DNA of 64,000 bases. Origin: Chitinophagaceae bacterium (GTDB taxonomy: Bacteria; Bacteroidota; Bacteroidia; Chitinophagales; Chitinophagaceae). The notes beneath the pieces are model-generated. The model saw nothing but the letters and a program-made list of their open reading frames with translations. It made no database searches and was not told where the DNA came from. The position numbers and the translations under genes were made by a program. Shown in pieces: positions 17,069 through 24,686 of this stretch. The stretch is from assembly GCA_016719015.1 (NCBI GenBank), contig JADKAZ010000006.1, forward strand, positions 1-64,000, read 5' to 3'. Within the stretch, counting starts at the first letter, position 1. Every line of letters begins with the position of its first letter.

Positions 17069-17689
17069 TTATCCAAACAATTCACCCTGCTTTGTTACCA
17101 CCGGCAGGTTTTGAAACTCAAATTTTTTAGCAATATGATATTTCATTTCACCGGCAGGTCTTTTTAGTAAGGTCATAGTATCGGCAATGAACCGACCAGT
17201 GAAATGACTATTACTGTATTCCAGCCAGGCCTTTTCATATTGCCAGGGTTTTAGTTTTCTTGCCATAGTAAGATGCGGTTCCATGATGAAATGCGGTTTG
17301 TTATCATCATTCAGTTTCATCAACCTGTTACCGTCTGGTCGTATTTCTTTAATCAAATTTTGAATAGGTAATTTGCTTGTAACATTTATATATATGGTAT
17401 GCGATGGAAAGCTTCCGAAATCTTTTAATTCAACTTTGAAGGGAGGATAACCCATAGCAATTCTTTTTAAATGATTGACAATTCGTTCTTCCTTCATTTC
17501 ATATTGTGTGAAAGTAGCTAAGGTGACATATGGTTTACTCCATCTTGCATGATCAGATTTGTACTGCTCTGCAAAATTTTCTTTCACTTTCATGATGCGG
17601 TTCCATAATTCTTCATGCGGACTGAGTACTAATAAATATTCGTAGACCCGGTAGCCGGGAATTGTGTTGATAATCGTTTCCATACCCAC
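17069..17689 (-). CDS. 2H phosphoesterase / 2'-5' RNA ligase-like protein lacking one catalytic His
   Basis: A 206-residue protein of the 2H (LigT-like) phosphoesterase superfamily, which normally carries two H-x-T/S motifs and acts on 2'-5' or cyclic phosphodiester bonds. The second motif is intact (EPHLTMARKLKPW, H139-L-T141). The first position reads KPYVTLATF: Tyr54 stands where His is expected, with Thr56 in place. The surrounding fold features (SHTIYINVT, NDDNKPHFIMEPHLT) are normal, so the alignment looks safe. It could be a binding-only or altered-specificity member. It stands alone, with repeats after its stop and the umuD-like gene divergent upstream. Confidence 0.82.
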   Translation of the reverse strand: MGMETIINTIPGYRVYEYLLVLSPHEELWNRIMKVKENFAEQYKSDHARWSKPYVTLATFTQYEMKEERIVNHLKRIAMGYPPFKVELKDFGSFPSHTIYINVTSKLPIQNLIKEIRPDGNRLMKLNDDNKPHFIMEPHLTMARKLKPWQYEKAWLEYSNSHFTGRFIADTMTLLKRPAGEMKYHIAKKFEFQNLPVVTKQGELFG

Positions 17690-17738
17690 CTAATTTTGAG
17701 GTTAAAAAAATGCTTACCCATTTTCTTAGCATAAATTT

Positions 17739-17753
17739 ACTAATTTATTTAGT
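17739..17753. promoter_or_regulatory. Inverted repeat ACTAA-N5-TTAGT upstream of the umuD-like gene
   Basis: A perfect 5-bp dyad with a 5-base spacer, 45 bases before the umuD ATG and within the divergent spacer shared with the 2H phosphoesterase gene. It could be an operator for damage-responsive control, but it does not match a known LexA box and AT-rich dyads occur by chance. Confidence 0.3.
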
Positions 17754-17797
17754 TATTCCAAATTAATTTATCACCTTTATGCAGCAAATATTAAACT

Positions 17798-18229
17798 ATG
17801 GAAGGGGAAGAATTTTACGGGGCGGCCTATAAGGGCTCAAAGCAATTTAGCCAGCAAGAAGTAAAAACAGCCAACGCTACCGGCTTTGGTGCGGCTGCCG
17901 ATGACTATATGGAACGGGGCATTGACCTGAACGAACAACTGATTCGCAACAAGCCAGCTACTTTCTTTTTTAAAATGAAAGGTGATGCCATGAAAGATGC
18001 CGGGATATTTGACAATGATATATTAATCGTTGACCGTTCTGTAAAACTGGTAAATGGAAAAATTATTATTGCGATCCTTAATGGCGAATTATTGGTAAGA
18101 CGGTTCCATAAAAACTTTTCGTCTGCCTTCTTAATTCCGGAAAATAGCCGGTATAAAAATATTAACCTGGCAGAGTTCACCAATTTTTCTGTGTGGGGAG
18201 TGGTGACGTATGTAATTCACCCGGTATGA
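17798..18229 (+). CDS. umuD: UmuD-like S24-family protein with catalytic residues replaced
   Basis: A 143-residue UmuD homologue (E. coli UmuD has 139). Alignment by eye is straightforward: TGFGAAADDYMERGIDLN matches the UmuD region around the cleavage site, FKMKGDAMKDAGIFDNDIL matches the catalytic-Ser region, and NGELLVRRF matches the catalytic-Lys strand. Each key residue is changed: cleavage-site Cys24 is Thr28 here, nucleophile Ser60 is Ala64 (GDAM instead of GDSM), and Lys97 is Arg101. The codons (GCC for Ala, AGA for Arg) sit in otherwise conserved frames. The protein should not self-cleave. Its natural partner, the UmuC-like polymerase at 18976, lies downstream, separated by a transposase-like gene and repeats. 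Confidence 0.9.
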   Translation: MEGEEFYGAAYKGSKQFSQQEVKTANATGFGAAADDYMERGIDLNEQLIRNKPATFFFKMKGDAMKDAGIFDNDILIVDRSVKLVNGKIIIAILNGELLVRRFHKNFSSAFLIPENSRYKNINLAEFTNFSVWGVVTYVIHPV

Positions 18230-18233
18230 AAGC

Positions 18234-18288
18234 GAAGCCCCGTCAGCGGTTGAAGCCCCGTCAGCGGTTGAAAACCCTGACGGCGGCT
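18234..18288. repeat. Compound palindromic repeat upstream of the RAYT gene
   Basis: An 18-bp unit with core GCCCCGTCAGCGGTT occurs twice in tandem (18234-18251, 18252-18269), followed by an inverted unit AACCCTGACGGCGGCT (18273-18288). The second and third units can pair as a hairpin with a short loop. It begins five bases after the umuD-like stop. Confidence 0.85.
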
Positions 18289-18313
18289 AATAAAAACAAC
18301 TAAATAAAATATA

Positions 18314-18910
18314 ATGGATATTCAACCTCTTACCGAAGGTCAATATTTTCACATCTACAACCGGGGAGTAAACGGTGAAGATCTTTTTAAGGAAGAAAGA
18401 AACTACCCTTACTTTTTGCAACAGTATAAATTTTACTGCTCTGATGTGCTGGAAACTCTTGCTTACTGTTTACTAAAAAATCATTTTCACCTGCTGGTCT
18501 ATATAAAAGAAAATGTAGAAGTACCCCGGAAAGATGGACAAGGTATGTTTAAGATGAATGCATCAAAACAATTAGGCCACTTTTTTAACTCGTATGCTCA
18601 ATCACTTAACAAAGCCCATAAACGGACGGGACCTTTGTTCGAATCGCCTTTTGAAAGAAAAGGGGTAGATAATGAAAGTTATCTTACCGCTATGATTTAT
18701 TACTGTCACCGGAATGCACAGCATCATGGTTTTGTAAACGACTTCAGACAATGGGAGCATTCCTCATATAGTAGCATTACAAGAAATGATAATACAATGG
18801 TGGCCGCAGCAAAAGTAATTGACCGTTTTGGAAGTGTGGGAGCATTTGAGGATGCTCATTCTGTCTTTTTAGAAGATAAGAAGTTAAACAAGTATATTAT
18901 CGAATATTAA
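18314..18910 (+). CDS. REP-associated tyrosine transposase-like protein (Y1/IS200-like HUH)
   Basis: A 198-residue single-domain Y1 transposase of the REP-associated (RAYT) type. It begins with GQYFHIYNRGVNGEDLF, the family's N-terminal strand; the HUH metal motif is H57-F-H59 in LLKNHFHLLVYI; and YYCHRNAQHHGF (Tyr129/130) corresponds to the family's Y-x-H/x-NP-x-x-x-G segment with the nucleophilic tyrosine. WEHSSY is also typical. RAYTs are usually single-copy domesticated transposases that act on REP palindromes. Palindromic CCGTCAG-type repeats flank it at 18234-18288 and 18918-18956, with more at 16919-17037. It separates umuD from umuC, which are normally adjacent. Confidence 0.9.
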   Translation: MDIQPLTEGQYFHIYNRGVNGEDLFKEERNYPYFLQQYKFYCSDVLETLAYCLLKNHFHLLVYIKENVEVPRKDGQGMFKMNASKQLGHFFNSYAQSLNKAHKRTGPLFESPFERKGVDNESYLTAMIYYCHRNAQHHGFVNDFRQWEHSSYSSITRNDNTMVAAAKVIDRFGSVGAFEDAHSVFLEDKKLNKYIIEY

Positions 18911-18917
18911 TTTCTCT

Positions 18918-18956
18918 TTAACCGCCGACGGGGCGAAAGCCGCCGTCGGCGGTTAA
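18918..18956. repeat. Near-perfect hairpin repeat downstream of the RAYT gene
   Basis: Arms TTAACCGCCGACGG (18918-18931) and CCGTCGGCGGTTAA (18943-18956) are perfect 14-bp inverted repeats. The inner bases form GGC-GAAA-GCC, so the whole folds as a 17-bp stem with a GAAA tetraloop and one bulged G. There is no T-tract, so it is more REP-like than terminator-like. It lies seven bases after the RAYT stop and 19 before umuC. Confidence 0.88.
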
Positions 18957-18975
18957 TTCATCGTCAGTTTAAAAA

Positions 18976-20259
18976 ATGAAAGCTATAGTTGACTGTAATA
19001 ACTTCTATTGCTCCTGCGAACGGTTATTTAAACCGAAGCTGGATAATAAACCCGTTATTGTATTAAGCAACAACGATGGTTGTATTATTTCGAGAAGTAA
19101 TGAGGCGAAGAAACTGGGAGTGGAAATGGCCGGGCCTTATTTTATGGCAAAGCCGTTGATAGAGAAATATAATGTAGCGGTTTTCTCATCGAACTATAAT
19201 TTATACGGCGACCTCAGCTGGCGGGTAATGGAAACGCTGCGGATGATGCTGGGAAAAGATAAGGTAGAAGTATATTCCGTAGATGAAGCATTTTTAGACC
19301 TGGATATTTTTCCTGAAAATGAATTGCAATTCGTTGCGAAAAAAATAAAAGATACGGTAGAACAATGGACGGGGATAAAAGTATCTGTCGGTGTGGCTCC
19401 GACTAAAGTACTGGCAAAAGTTGCTAACCGGCTGTCGAAGAAAAAACCCGAGAAGTATAAGGGAGTAATGGTGCTGCATAATGAAGAAGAAATTATTTCA
19501 GCCCTTGAACAAACACAAATAGATGAAGTATGGGGAGTAGGCCGCCAGTATGCTGAAAAACTGAAGCAACACTTTTGTATCTATGACGCTTTGCAATTAA
19601 GCCGGATGAGTGAGGAGTTTGGGAAAGTTCACCTGGGCGGAGTGGTGGGCAGTCGTTTACTCCGGGAGTTAAAAGGCATCACCTCAAAAGACATGGAAGA
19701 TGAACTGATCAATAAAAAAATGATTGCAACAACAAGAATGTTTGGCAGCCCGGTTGGTGATATTACTTCCATTAAAGAAGCCGTGGCCACCTATACGTCG
19801 AGAGCTGCCGAGAAACTGAGAAGGCAGCATAGTGCAGCAAAAATCATCAGTGTTTTTGTAGTAACGAAAGAAGAAAATCACCAGGTCAGTTTTAACAGAG
19901 GTGTGACACATAGTAATTACATCACACTACCTGCCGCCACCTCACTCACCAATGAATTGATAAAACCGGCGGTAAGCCTCGTGGATAAATTGTACGACCC
20001 GAAAAAATTATATAAAAAAGCAGGGGTAATGCTCAGTGGTATTGTTCCTGATAATTCGATACAGGCAAACTTATTTTTTCCCGAAACCAAAAACTGTGAA
20101 CGAAAACTGATGGAGATGATTGACAATGTAAATTTCAGTCAGCGGGATGATGTGTTGAAGTTTGCCGCATCCGGTACAGAACGCAACTGGAAAATGCAGC
20201 AGAATTTTATCAGTGGCCGCCACACTACAAGATGGGATGAATTGTTTGAAGTGTATTAA
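18976..20259 (+). CDS. umuC: UmuC-like Y-family DNA polymerase V subunit
   Basis: A 427-residue translesion polymerase (UmuC length is 422). Catalytic residues are visible: Asp6 in IVDCNNFYCSCERLF, and Asp/Glu in the VYSVDEAFLDLDIF motif near residue 98. VSVGVAPTKVLAKVANRLSKK and the helix-hairpin segment VWGVGRQYAEKL are UmuC-like, as is the C-terminal DUF4113-type part (GVMLSGIVPDNSIQANLF). It should copy past DNA lesions together with a UmuD partner. The local UmuD homologue cannot self-process, so whether it activates or inhibits this polymerase is open. The gene abuts the convergent DUF72 gene with no spacer. Confidence 0.95.
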   Translation: MKAIVDCNNFYCSCERLFKPKLDNKPVIVLSNNDGCIISRSNEAKKLGVEMAGPYFMAKPLIEKYNVAVFSSNYNLYGDLSWRVMETLRMMLGKDKVEVYSVDEAFLDLDIFPENELQFVAKKIKDTVEQWTGIKVSVGVAPTKVLAKVANRLSKKKPEKYKGVMVLHNEEEIISALEQTQIDEVWGVGRQYAEKLKQHFCIYDALQLSRMSEEFGKVHLGGVVGSRLLRELKGITSKDMEDELINKKMIATTRMFGSPVGDITSIKEAVATYTSRAAEKLRRQHSAAKIISVFVVTKEENHQVSFNRGVTHSNYITLPAATSLTNELIKPAVSLVDKLYDPKKLYKKAGVMLSGIVPDNSIQANLFFPETKNCERKLMEMIDNVNFSQRDDVLKFAASGTERNWKMQQNFISGRHTTRWDELFEVY

Positions 20260-21180
20260 TTAAAATAATACGCCTTGCGGATCATCATCATCATCCAAAA
20301 AACGAGGTGGTTTTAAATTTAACCCACATTCCTTATTCATTTTATTAATAAGATAAACGGTCAACTCCGGTGACTTTGCTTCATCATGCATATGCATGAA
20401 AAAATACAATTCTTCCATGCCCTTATCTAACCAGTACTTCATTCTTTTCACCCAGGCATCGATTCTTGTATAATCTGTGGGATGTAAACTATTACCCACA
20501 TAACGGATAAAAGTTTTGGGCAGCGTCAGGTACATATGTGCACAGTCTCTTCGGCCGGCCGTATCAGTTACAACTGCTCCTACATTATTCTCCCGGAGAA
20601 ATTCAAACATATCTTCCCTATCCTTCTCTTTGGCAAACCAATCGGGATGACGAACTTCTAAAAAGAATTGTAAATCGGTGGGCAGAGATTTCAAATAAGT
20701 AAATAACTCCTCTTTTCTCTTTGGCGAAAAACTATCACTCACCTGCACGAAGATAGGACCAAGATGGTTTTCAAAAGCCGTTACTCCACGAAGAAATTCA
20801 TTAGAGATAAAATCCTTGCCTTTCAAACTACCGAAGTGGGTAACGCCTTTATACATCTTGGGGCAAAACAAAAAATCTTTTCCTTTTGCCTTCTCGGCCC
20901 ATTTTTTTATCCCCAGTTCCCCGTAAACTTTATAATGTGTTGCATTCAATTCTATACAATTGTAATGCTCGACATAGTGTTGCAAAAAATCTTTCTCCTT
21001 TGTTTTGAGTGGATAGATTTTCCCGACCCATTCCGTTCGTCCCCATTTAGCACAACCAACGTAGACTTTAGGATTCTTTGCCGGCTTACCTTTTAATACT
21101 TTTTTGTTAGGTGCAGGTTCTGCTGGCAAAGAAAAATCAATACCATCTAATTCATTCTCCAATACTCTTCCGAACTCCAT
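20260..21180 (-). CDS. DUF72 (YecE-like) protein
   Basis: A 306-residue DUF72 protein with a TIM-barrel-like fold. Family landmarks are VYVGCAKWGRTEWVGKIYP, the ELNATHYKVYGEL segment (usually ELNxTFYxxP), LFCPKMYKGVTHF, GPIFVQVSDSF, FFLEVRHPDWF, VVTDTAGRRD and the late RYVGNSLHPTDYTRIDAW. The molecular function of the family is unknown. A run of Asp (DDDD) near the C-terminus is unusual but short. The start at 21180 gives a 35-residue N-terminal extension before the domain. It ends exactly where the convergent umuC gene ends. Confidence 0.88.
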   Translation of the reverse strand: MEFGRVLENELDGIDFSLPAEPAPNKKVLKGKPAKNPKVYVGCAKWGRTEWVGKIYPLKTKEKDFLQHYVEHYNCIELNATHYKVYGELGIKKWAEKAKGKDFLFCPKMYKGVTHFGSLKGKDFISNEFLRGVTAFENHLGPIFVQVSDSFSPKRKEELFTYLKSLPTDLQFFLEVRHPDWFAKEKDREDMFEFLRENNVGAVVTDTAGRRDCAHMYLTLPKTFIRYVGNSLHPTDYTRIDAWVKRMKYWLDKGMEELYFFMHMHDEAKSPELTVYLINKMNKECGLNLKPPRFLDDDDDPQGVLF

Positions 21181-21249
21181 AGAAATCAGTTTGTATAGGA
21201 ATAAAGTTAGGCGTAAAATTCTGTAACTTGTTGCTACTAAATTGCTGCT

Positions 21250-22794
21250 ATGCGATTGCTTATTTTTCTTCTTCTTTTATCTATTAGCTGCCTGGGTCAG
21301 CAAAGACCGAATATCATTTATATAATGAGTGATGACCATGATGCTGATGCTATCAGTGCATATAATAAAAATTTGATTGCTACTCCCAATATCGATCGTC
21401 TTGCCAAAGAAGGTGTTTTATTTACTCGCAATTTTGTAGGCAACTCCATTTGTGGTCCCGTAAGAGCAACATTAATAACCGGCCAACATTCACACAAAAA
21501 TGGTATGAAGGACAACCGTACCCGGTTTGATTCTTCCAAACTCACCATGCCGAAAATATTTCAGCAGCACGATTATCAAACCGCCCTCGTTGGAAAATGG
21601 CATTTGCATTCCTACCCCACAGGTTTTGATTACTGGAAAATTTTACCGGGACAGGGTTTATATTTTGAACCCAGGATGATTACCATGAAAGGTGACACAT
21701 CAACCTACCACGGTTATGCAACAGATGTGATAACTGATGAAGCTATCAGATGGTTAGATAACAGGAACATGAAAATACCATTTGTACTGCATATTCACCA
21801 TAAAGCACCGCATCGTTATTTTTTAGCTCCGTTAAAATATATTTTGGAATATCATAACAAAACATTTCCTGAACCGGCTACTTTATATGTTGATACTGCC
21901 GGCCATGGCACCGCATGGCGTTTACAAACAATGAGTATCCTTTATGATATGAAACTGTGCAGCGATCTTAAAGTAGACCCAAACTACTTAATGGATATAC
22001 CCTGGCTCAGACCAGACTCTGCTGATATTTTTTATTATAATGCCATCTTCAACCGGATTCCGGAACCAGACAGAAGTAGTATTAAAAAAATCTATGAAGA
22101 AAGAGGAAAGCTTTTACAACAACTGCAACCAAAAGGAAAGGAGTTACTGAAATATAAATATCAATGGTATATGCAGGACTATCTTGCCTGTGTAGCATCT
22201 GTAGATGAAAATGTGGGAAGAATCTTAGATTATATGGATAAAAATAAATTAACCAGCAACACATTAGTAATCTATACCGGCGATCAGGGAATGTATCTTG
22301 GCGAAAACGGTTGGTTTGATAAACGGTGGATGTACGATGTATCTATGCAGGCACCGCTGATGATGCGCTGGCCGGGAAAAATCAAACCGGGTTCTGTTAA
22401 CACCAACATGACCCAATCCATCGACTATGCGCCTACTATGCTGAATGCTGCAGGAATAAAGGTTCCTGATTTTATGCAGGGCATAAGCTTAGTGCCGAAT
22501 ATTACAGGCAAACAAAAAATCATACCACGACATCATCTATATTATCATTTTTACGAGTATAAAGCTGACCATACCGTTCTCCAGCATCTCGGCATACGGG
22601 GTGAGCGGTACAAACTAATTTATTTTTACACCGTCAATGAGTGGGAGCTCTATGATTTAAAAAAAGATCCCCAGGAACAAAAAAATCTGATTAAATCAAT
22701 TTCCCACCAAAAGGTACTGCGTGAAATGAAAGTGGAATTATTAAAATTGAGAAATCTCTATGACGACCATGAAACAGCCGGGGAGCTTCACTGA
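21250..22794 (+). CDS. Exported sulfatase (S1 family)
   Basis: A 514-residue sulfatase with a signal peptide (MRLLIFLLLLSISCLGQ). The metal-binding Asp pair is in YIMSDDHDADAIS, and the formylglycine motif C68-G-P70-V-R72 sits in NSICGPVRATLITGQHSHKNG, so maturation to formylglycine by an anaerobic or aerobic maturase is expected. GKWHLHSYPTGFDYW, YTGDQGMYLGENGWFDKRWM and the C-terminal YKLIYFYTVNEWELYDL (DUF4976-like) are typical of sulfatases that act on sulfated polysaccharides. The substrate is unknown, and no SusCD pair is near. Its 3' end overlaps the convergent amidase gene by seven bases. Confidence 0.92.
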   Translation: MRLLIFLLLLSISCLGQQRPNIIYIMSDDHDADAISAYNKNLIATPNIDRLAKEGVLFTRNFVGNSICGPVRATLITGQHSHKNGMKDNRTRFDSSKLTMPKIFQQHDYQTALVGKWHLHSYPTGFDYWKILPGQGLYFEPRMITMKGDTSTYHGYATDVITDEAIRWLDNRNMKIPFVLHIHHKAPHRYFLAPLKYILEYHNKTFPEPATLYVDTAGHGTAWRLQTMSILYDMKLCSDLKVDPNYLMDIPWLRPDSADIFYYNAIFNRIPEPDRSSIKKIYEERGKLLQQLQPKGKELLKYKYQWYMQDYLACVASVDENVGRILDYMDKNKLTSNTLVIYTGDQGMYLGENGWFDKRWMYDVSMQAPLMMRWPGKIKPGSVNTNMTQSIDYAPTMLNAAGIKVPDFMQGISLVPNITGKQKIIPRHHLYYHFYEYKADHTVLQHLGIRGERYKLIYFYTVNEWELYDLKKDPQEQKNLIKSISHQKVLREMKVELLKLRNLYDDHETAGELH

Positions 22795-23603
22795 TATTTT
22801 TTACTAAGCTGGTACAACACTTTTAATTGTTGATCATTTAACCCCCTTGTTGTATCCTGCAACCAATGTCTTTTGAATCCGACAATAGCAGCGTTAGTGT
22901 CTTTCATATCATAACCAACAATTCTCAAAGCAGTCAAATGATTAAAATTGGCTGGTAAACTCACATTAGCCGGATCATCAAACCAATGCCCAAAACCTTT
23001 CTCTGATAACAGCTTCCATGGGAAACGCCAGTTAGGATCATTTTTTCTTGTTGGTGCAATATCTCCATGCCCGATAAAATTGGATGAAGGAATACTATAA
23101 GCTTTTTTCAGGCGATCAAGCAAAGTCAACAAGCTATTCATCTGCGCTTCGGCAAAAGGCTCAAAGCCATTATTATCCAACTCAATTCCGATACTGGACG
23201 AATTTAAGTCAGTCGTATTTCCCCACTTACTTACGCCGGCATGATGACCTCTTAACAAATCATTCAGCATGTGATAGACAGTTCCATCTCTGCAAATAAC
23301 ATAATGAGAGCTTACTTGTGTTCTGGCCAAGGTAAATGTTTGTAATGTTTGCTCACAACTATTCTGTGCCGTATGATGAATAATAACAAAATTGGGACGG
23401 CGCATAGAGAGATTTGTAGTACCCACCCAGTCTGTAGCATAGTTGAGCCCTGCAGAGTCCTTAACCGGATACTCAGCCAGCATTTTTGCATAATTCTTTA
23501 CCTGTTGCTTATAAACCTTATTTGTAGCAGCATACTGGCCAGGGGTACAACTAAAAAAAGTAAATAATACTACATATAATGTGAGGAAAATTTGTCTTTT
23601 CAT
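22788..23603 (-). CDS. N-acetylmuramoyl-L-alanine amidase (Amidase_2), lipoprotein
   Basis: A 271-residue zinc amidase cutting the MurNAc-L-Ala bond of peptidoglycan. The lipoprotein signal ends FTFFSC (Cys19). Zinc ligands and catalytic residues of the Amidase_2/PGRP fold are visible in NFVIIHHTAQNSC, SSHYVICRDGTVYHM and FIGHGDIAPTRKNDP. SSIGIELDNNGFEPF is also characteristic. It is closely related to the next gene upstream (23639-24595), with many identical stretches, so the two arose by tandem duplication. The spacing between them is 35 bases. Confidence 0.92.
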   Translation of the reverse strand: MKRQIFLTLYVVLFTFFSCTPGQYAATNKVYKQQVKNYAKMLAEYPVKDSAGLNYATDWVGTTNLSMRRPNFVIIHHTAQNSCEQTLQTFTLARTQVSSHYVICRDGTVYHMLNDLLRGHHAGVSKWGNTTDLNSSSIGIELDNNGFEPFAEAQMNSLLTLLDRLKKAYSIPSSNFIGHGDIAPTRKNDPNWRFPWKLLSEKGFGHWFDDPANVSLPANFNHLTALRIVGYDMKDTNAAIVGFKRHWLQDTTRGLNDQQLKVLYQLSKKYQ

Positions 23604-23638
23604 GTAACCATATTTGATATTACTATCAGCGTAGACTG

Positions 23639-24595
23639 TTACTGGTATCTCCGGTAAAGCATATAAATTATTTTTCTTACCACCGCATTTATATTACCAC
23701 CGGAATTATCCTTCATAAAATGTCTTTTAAAAGCAGCAACAGCAGCAACAGGTTCGGAAATATCATACCCGATAATCCGAAGGCCTATCAGGTAATCAAA
23801 AGTTTCAGGTACTGTCACACCCGTTGTGTCATCCCACCAAAACCCATATCCTTTTTCGCTCAATTCTTTCCAGGGAAACTTCCAGTTTGGATCCGATTTT
23901 CTTGTTGGAGCAATATCACCATGCCCGATGAAATTTGCATCCGGTATTTTATAAGTTGCTTTTAACCGGCCCAACAATATGGTTAAGCTATTCATTTGTG
24001 CTTCTGTGAAATCCTGGTAGCCATTATTGTCCAACTCAATACCAATACTACTGGAATTTAAATCAGTAGTGTTACCCCATTTACTTTCACCTGCATGATG
24101 GGATCGCAATAAATCATTTAACATATGATACACAGTGCCATCCTTAGCAATCACATAATGTGCACTGGCTTCCCGTCCTCCGGGCTTTGTAAACTCATTC
24201 AATGCTTCGCTGCAGTTGTTAGTGGCAGTATGATGAATGATGACATAGTTGGGCCGACGCAGACCCATATTAGGAGTACCTACCCATTCTGTTGCAAAAT
24301 TAAGACCGGCAGAGTCCTGCAACGGATATTTAAAAAGAATTTTTGATAAGGAATCAATCATTTCAAAATGAAGACGATTTGCTTTTGCATACTTCCCTAC
24401 AGAAACAATAGCTGATGCAACGCTATCACTTTTTAGCTCCGCTTCCATAATTGTATTCCTGGCAGAAGCGGCAAAGCCACTTAACTCCTTATTGGCCTGC
24501 GGCAGGGGCTGACTATTTAACGCTTTAATTCCAAAAACATCTGTCAAAACAAACAGCAGCAATACCAACCACCTCAAAGTTTGTCCTGTTTTCAT
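23639..24595 (-). CDS. N-acetylmuramoyl-L-alanine amidase (Amidase_2), paralogue
   Basis: A 318-residue paralogue of the neighbouring amidase, with a longer N-terminus. A signal segment (LRWLVLLLFVLTDVFGIKA) is followed by a roughly 60-residue extra region, then the amidase domain: NYVIIHHTATNNCSEAL, SAHYVIAKDGTVYHMLNDLL, SSIGIELDNNGYQDF and FIGHGDIAPTRKSDPNW. All zinc-binding His positions are kept. No Cys lipobox is present, so this copy is probably periplasmic and soluble while its neighbour is membrane-anchored. They look like one transcription unit read leftward. Confidence 0.9.
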   Translation of the reverse strand: MKTGQTLRWLVLLLFVLTDVFGIKALNSQPLPQANKELSGFAASARNTIMEAELKSDSVASAIVSVGKYAKANRLHFEMIDSLSKILFKYPLQDSAGLNFATEWVGTPNMGLRRPNYVIIHHTATNNCSEALNEFTKPGGREASAHYVIAKDGTVYHMLNDLLRSHHAGESKWGNTTDLNSSSIGIELDNNGYQDFTEAQMNSLTILLGRLKATYKIPDANFIGHGDIAPTRKSDPNWKFPWKELSEKGYGFWWDDTTGVTVPETFDYLIGLRIIGYDISEPVAAVAAFKRHFMKDNSGGNINAVVRKIIYMLYRRYQ

Positions 24596-24686
24596 GTGCT
24601 GATTTTAATAATATTTAATAGTAGTCACCTATAGCAAACGAAATAGTTGCATAATAAGTCTGGAAATGATACACAATTTAATGATT

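Noticed and set aside
16919..18956. Possible CRISPR array from recurring CCGTCAG units
   Set aside because: Irregular spacing, hairpin-pair structure and genes in between; no cas genes.
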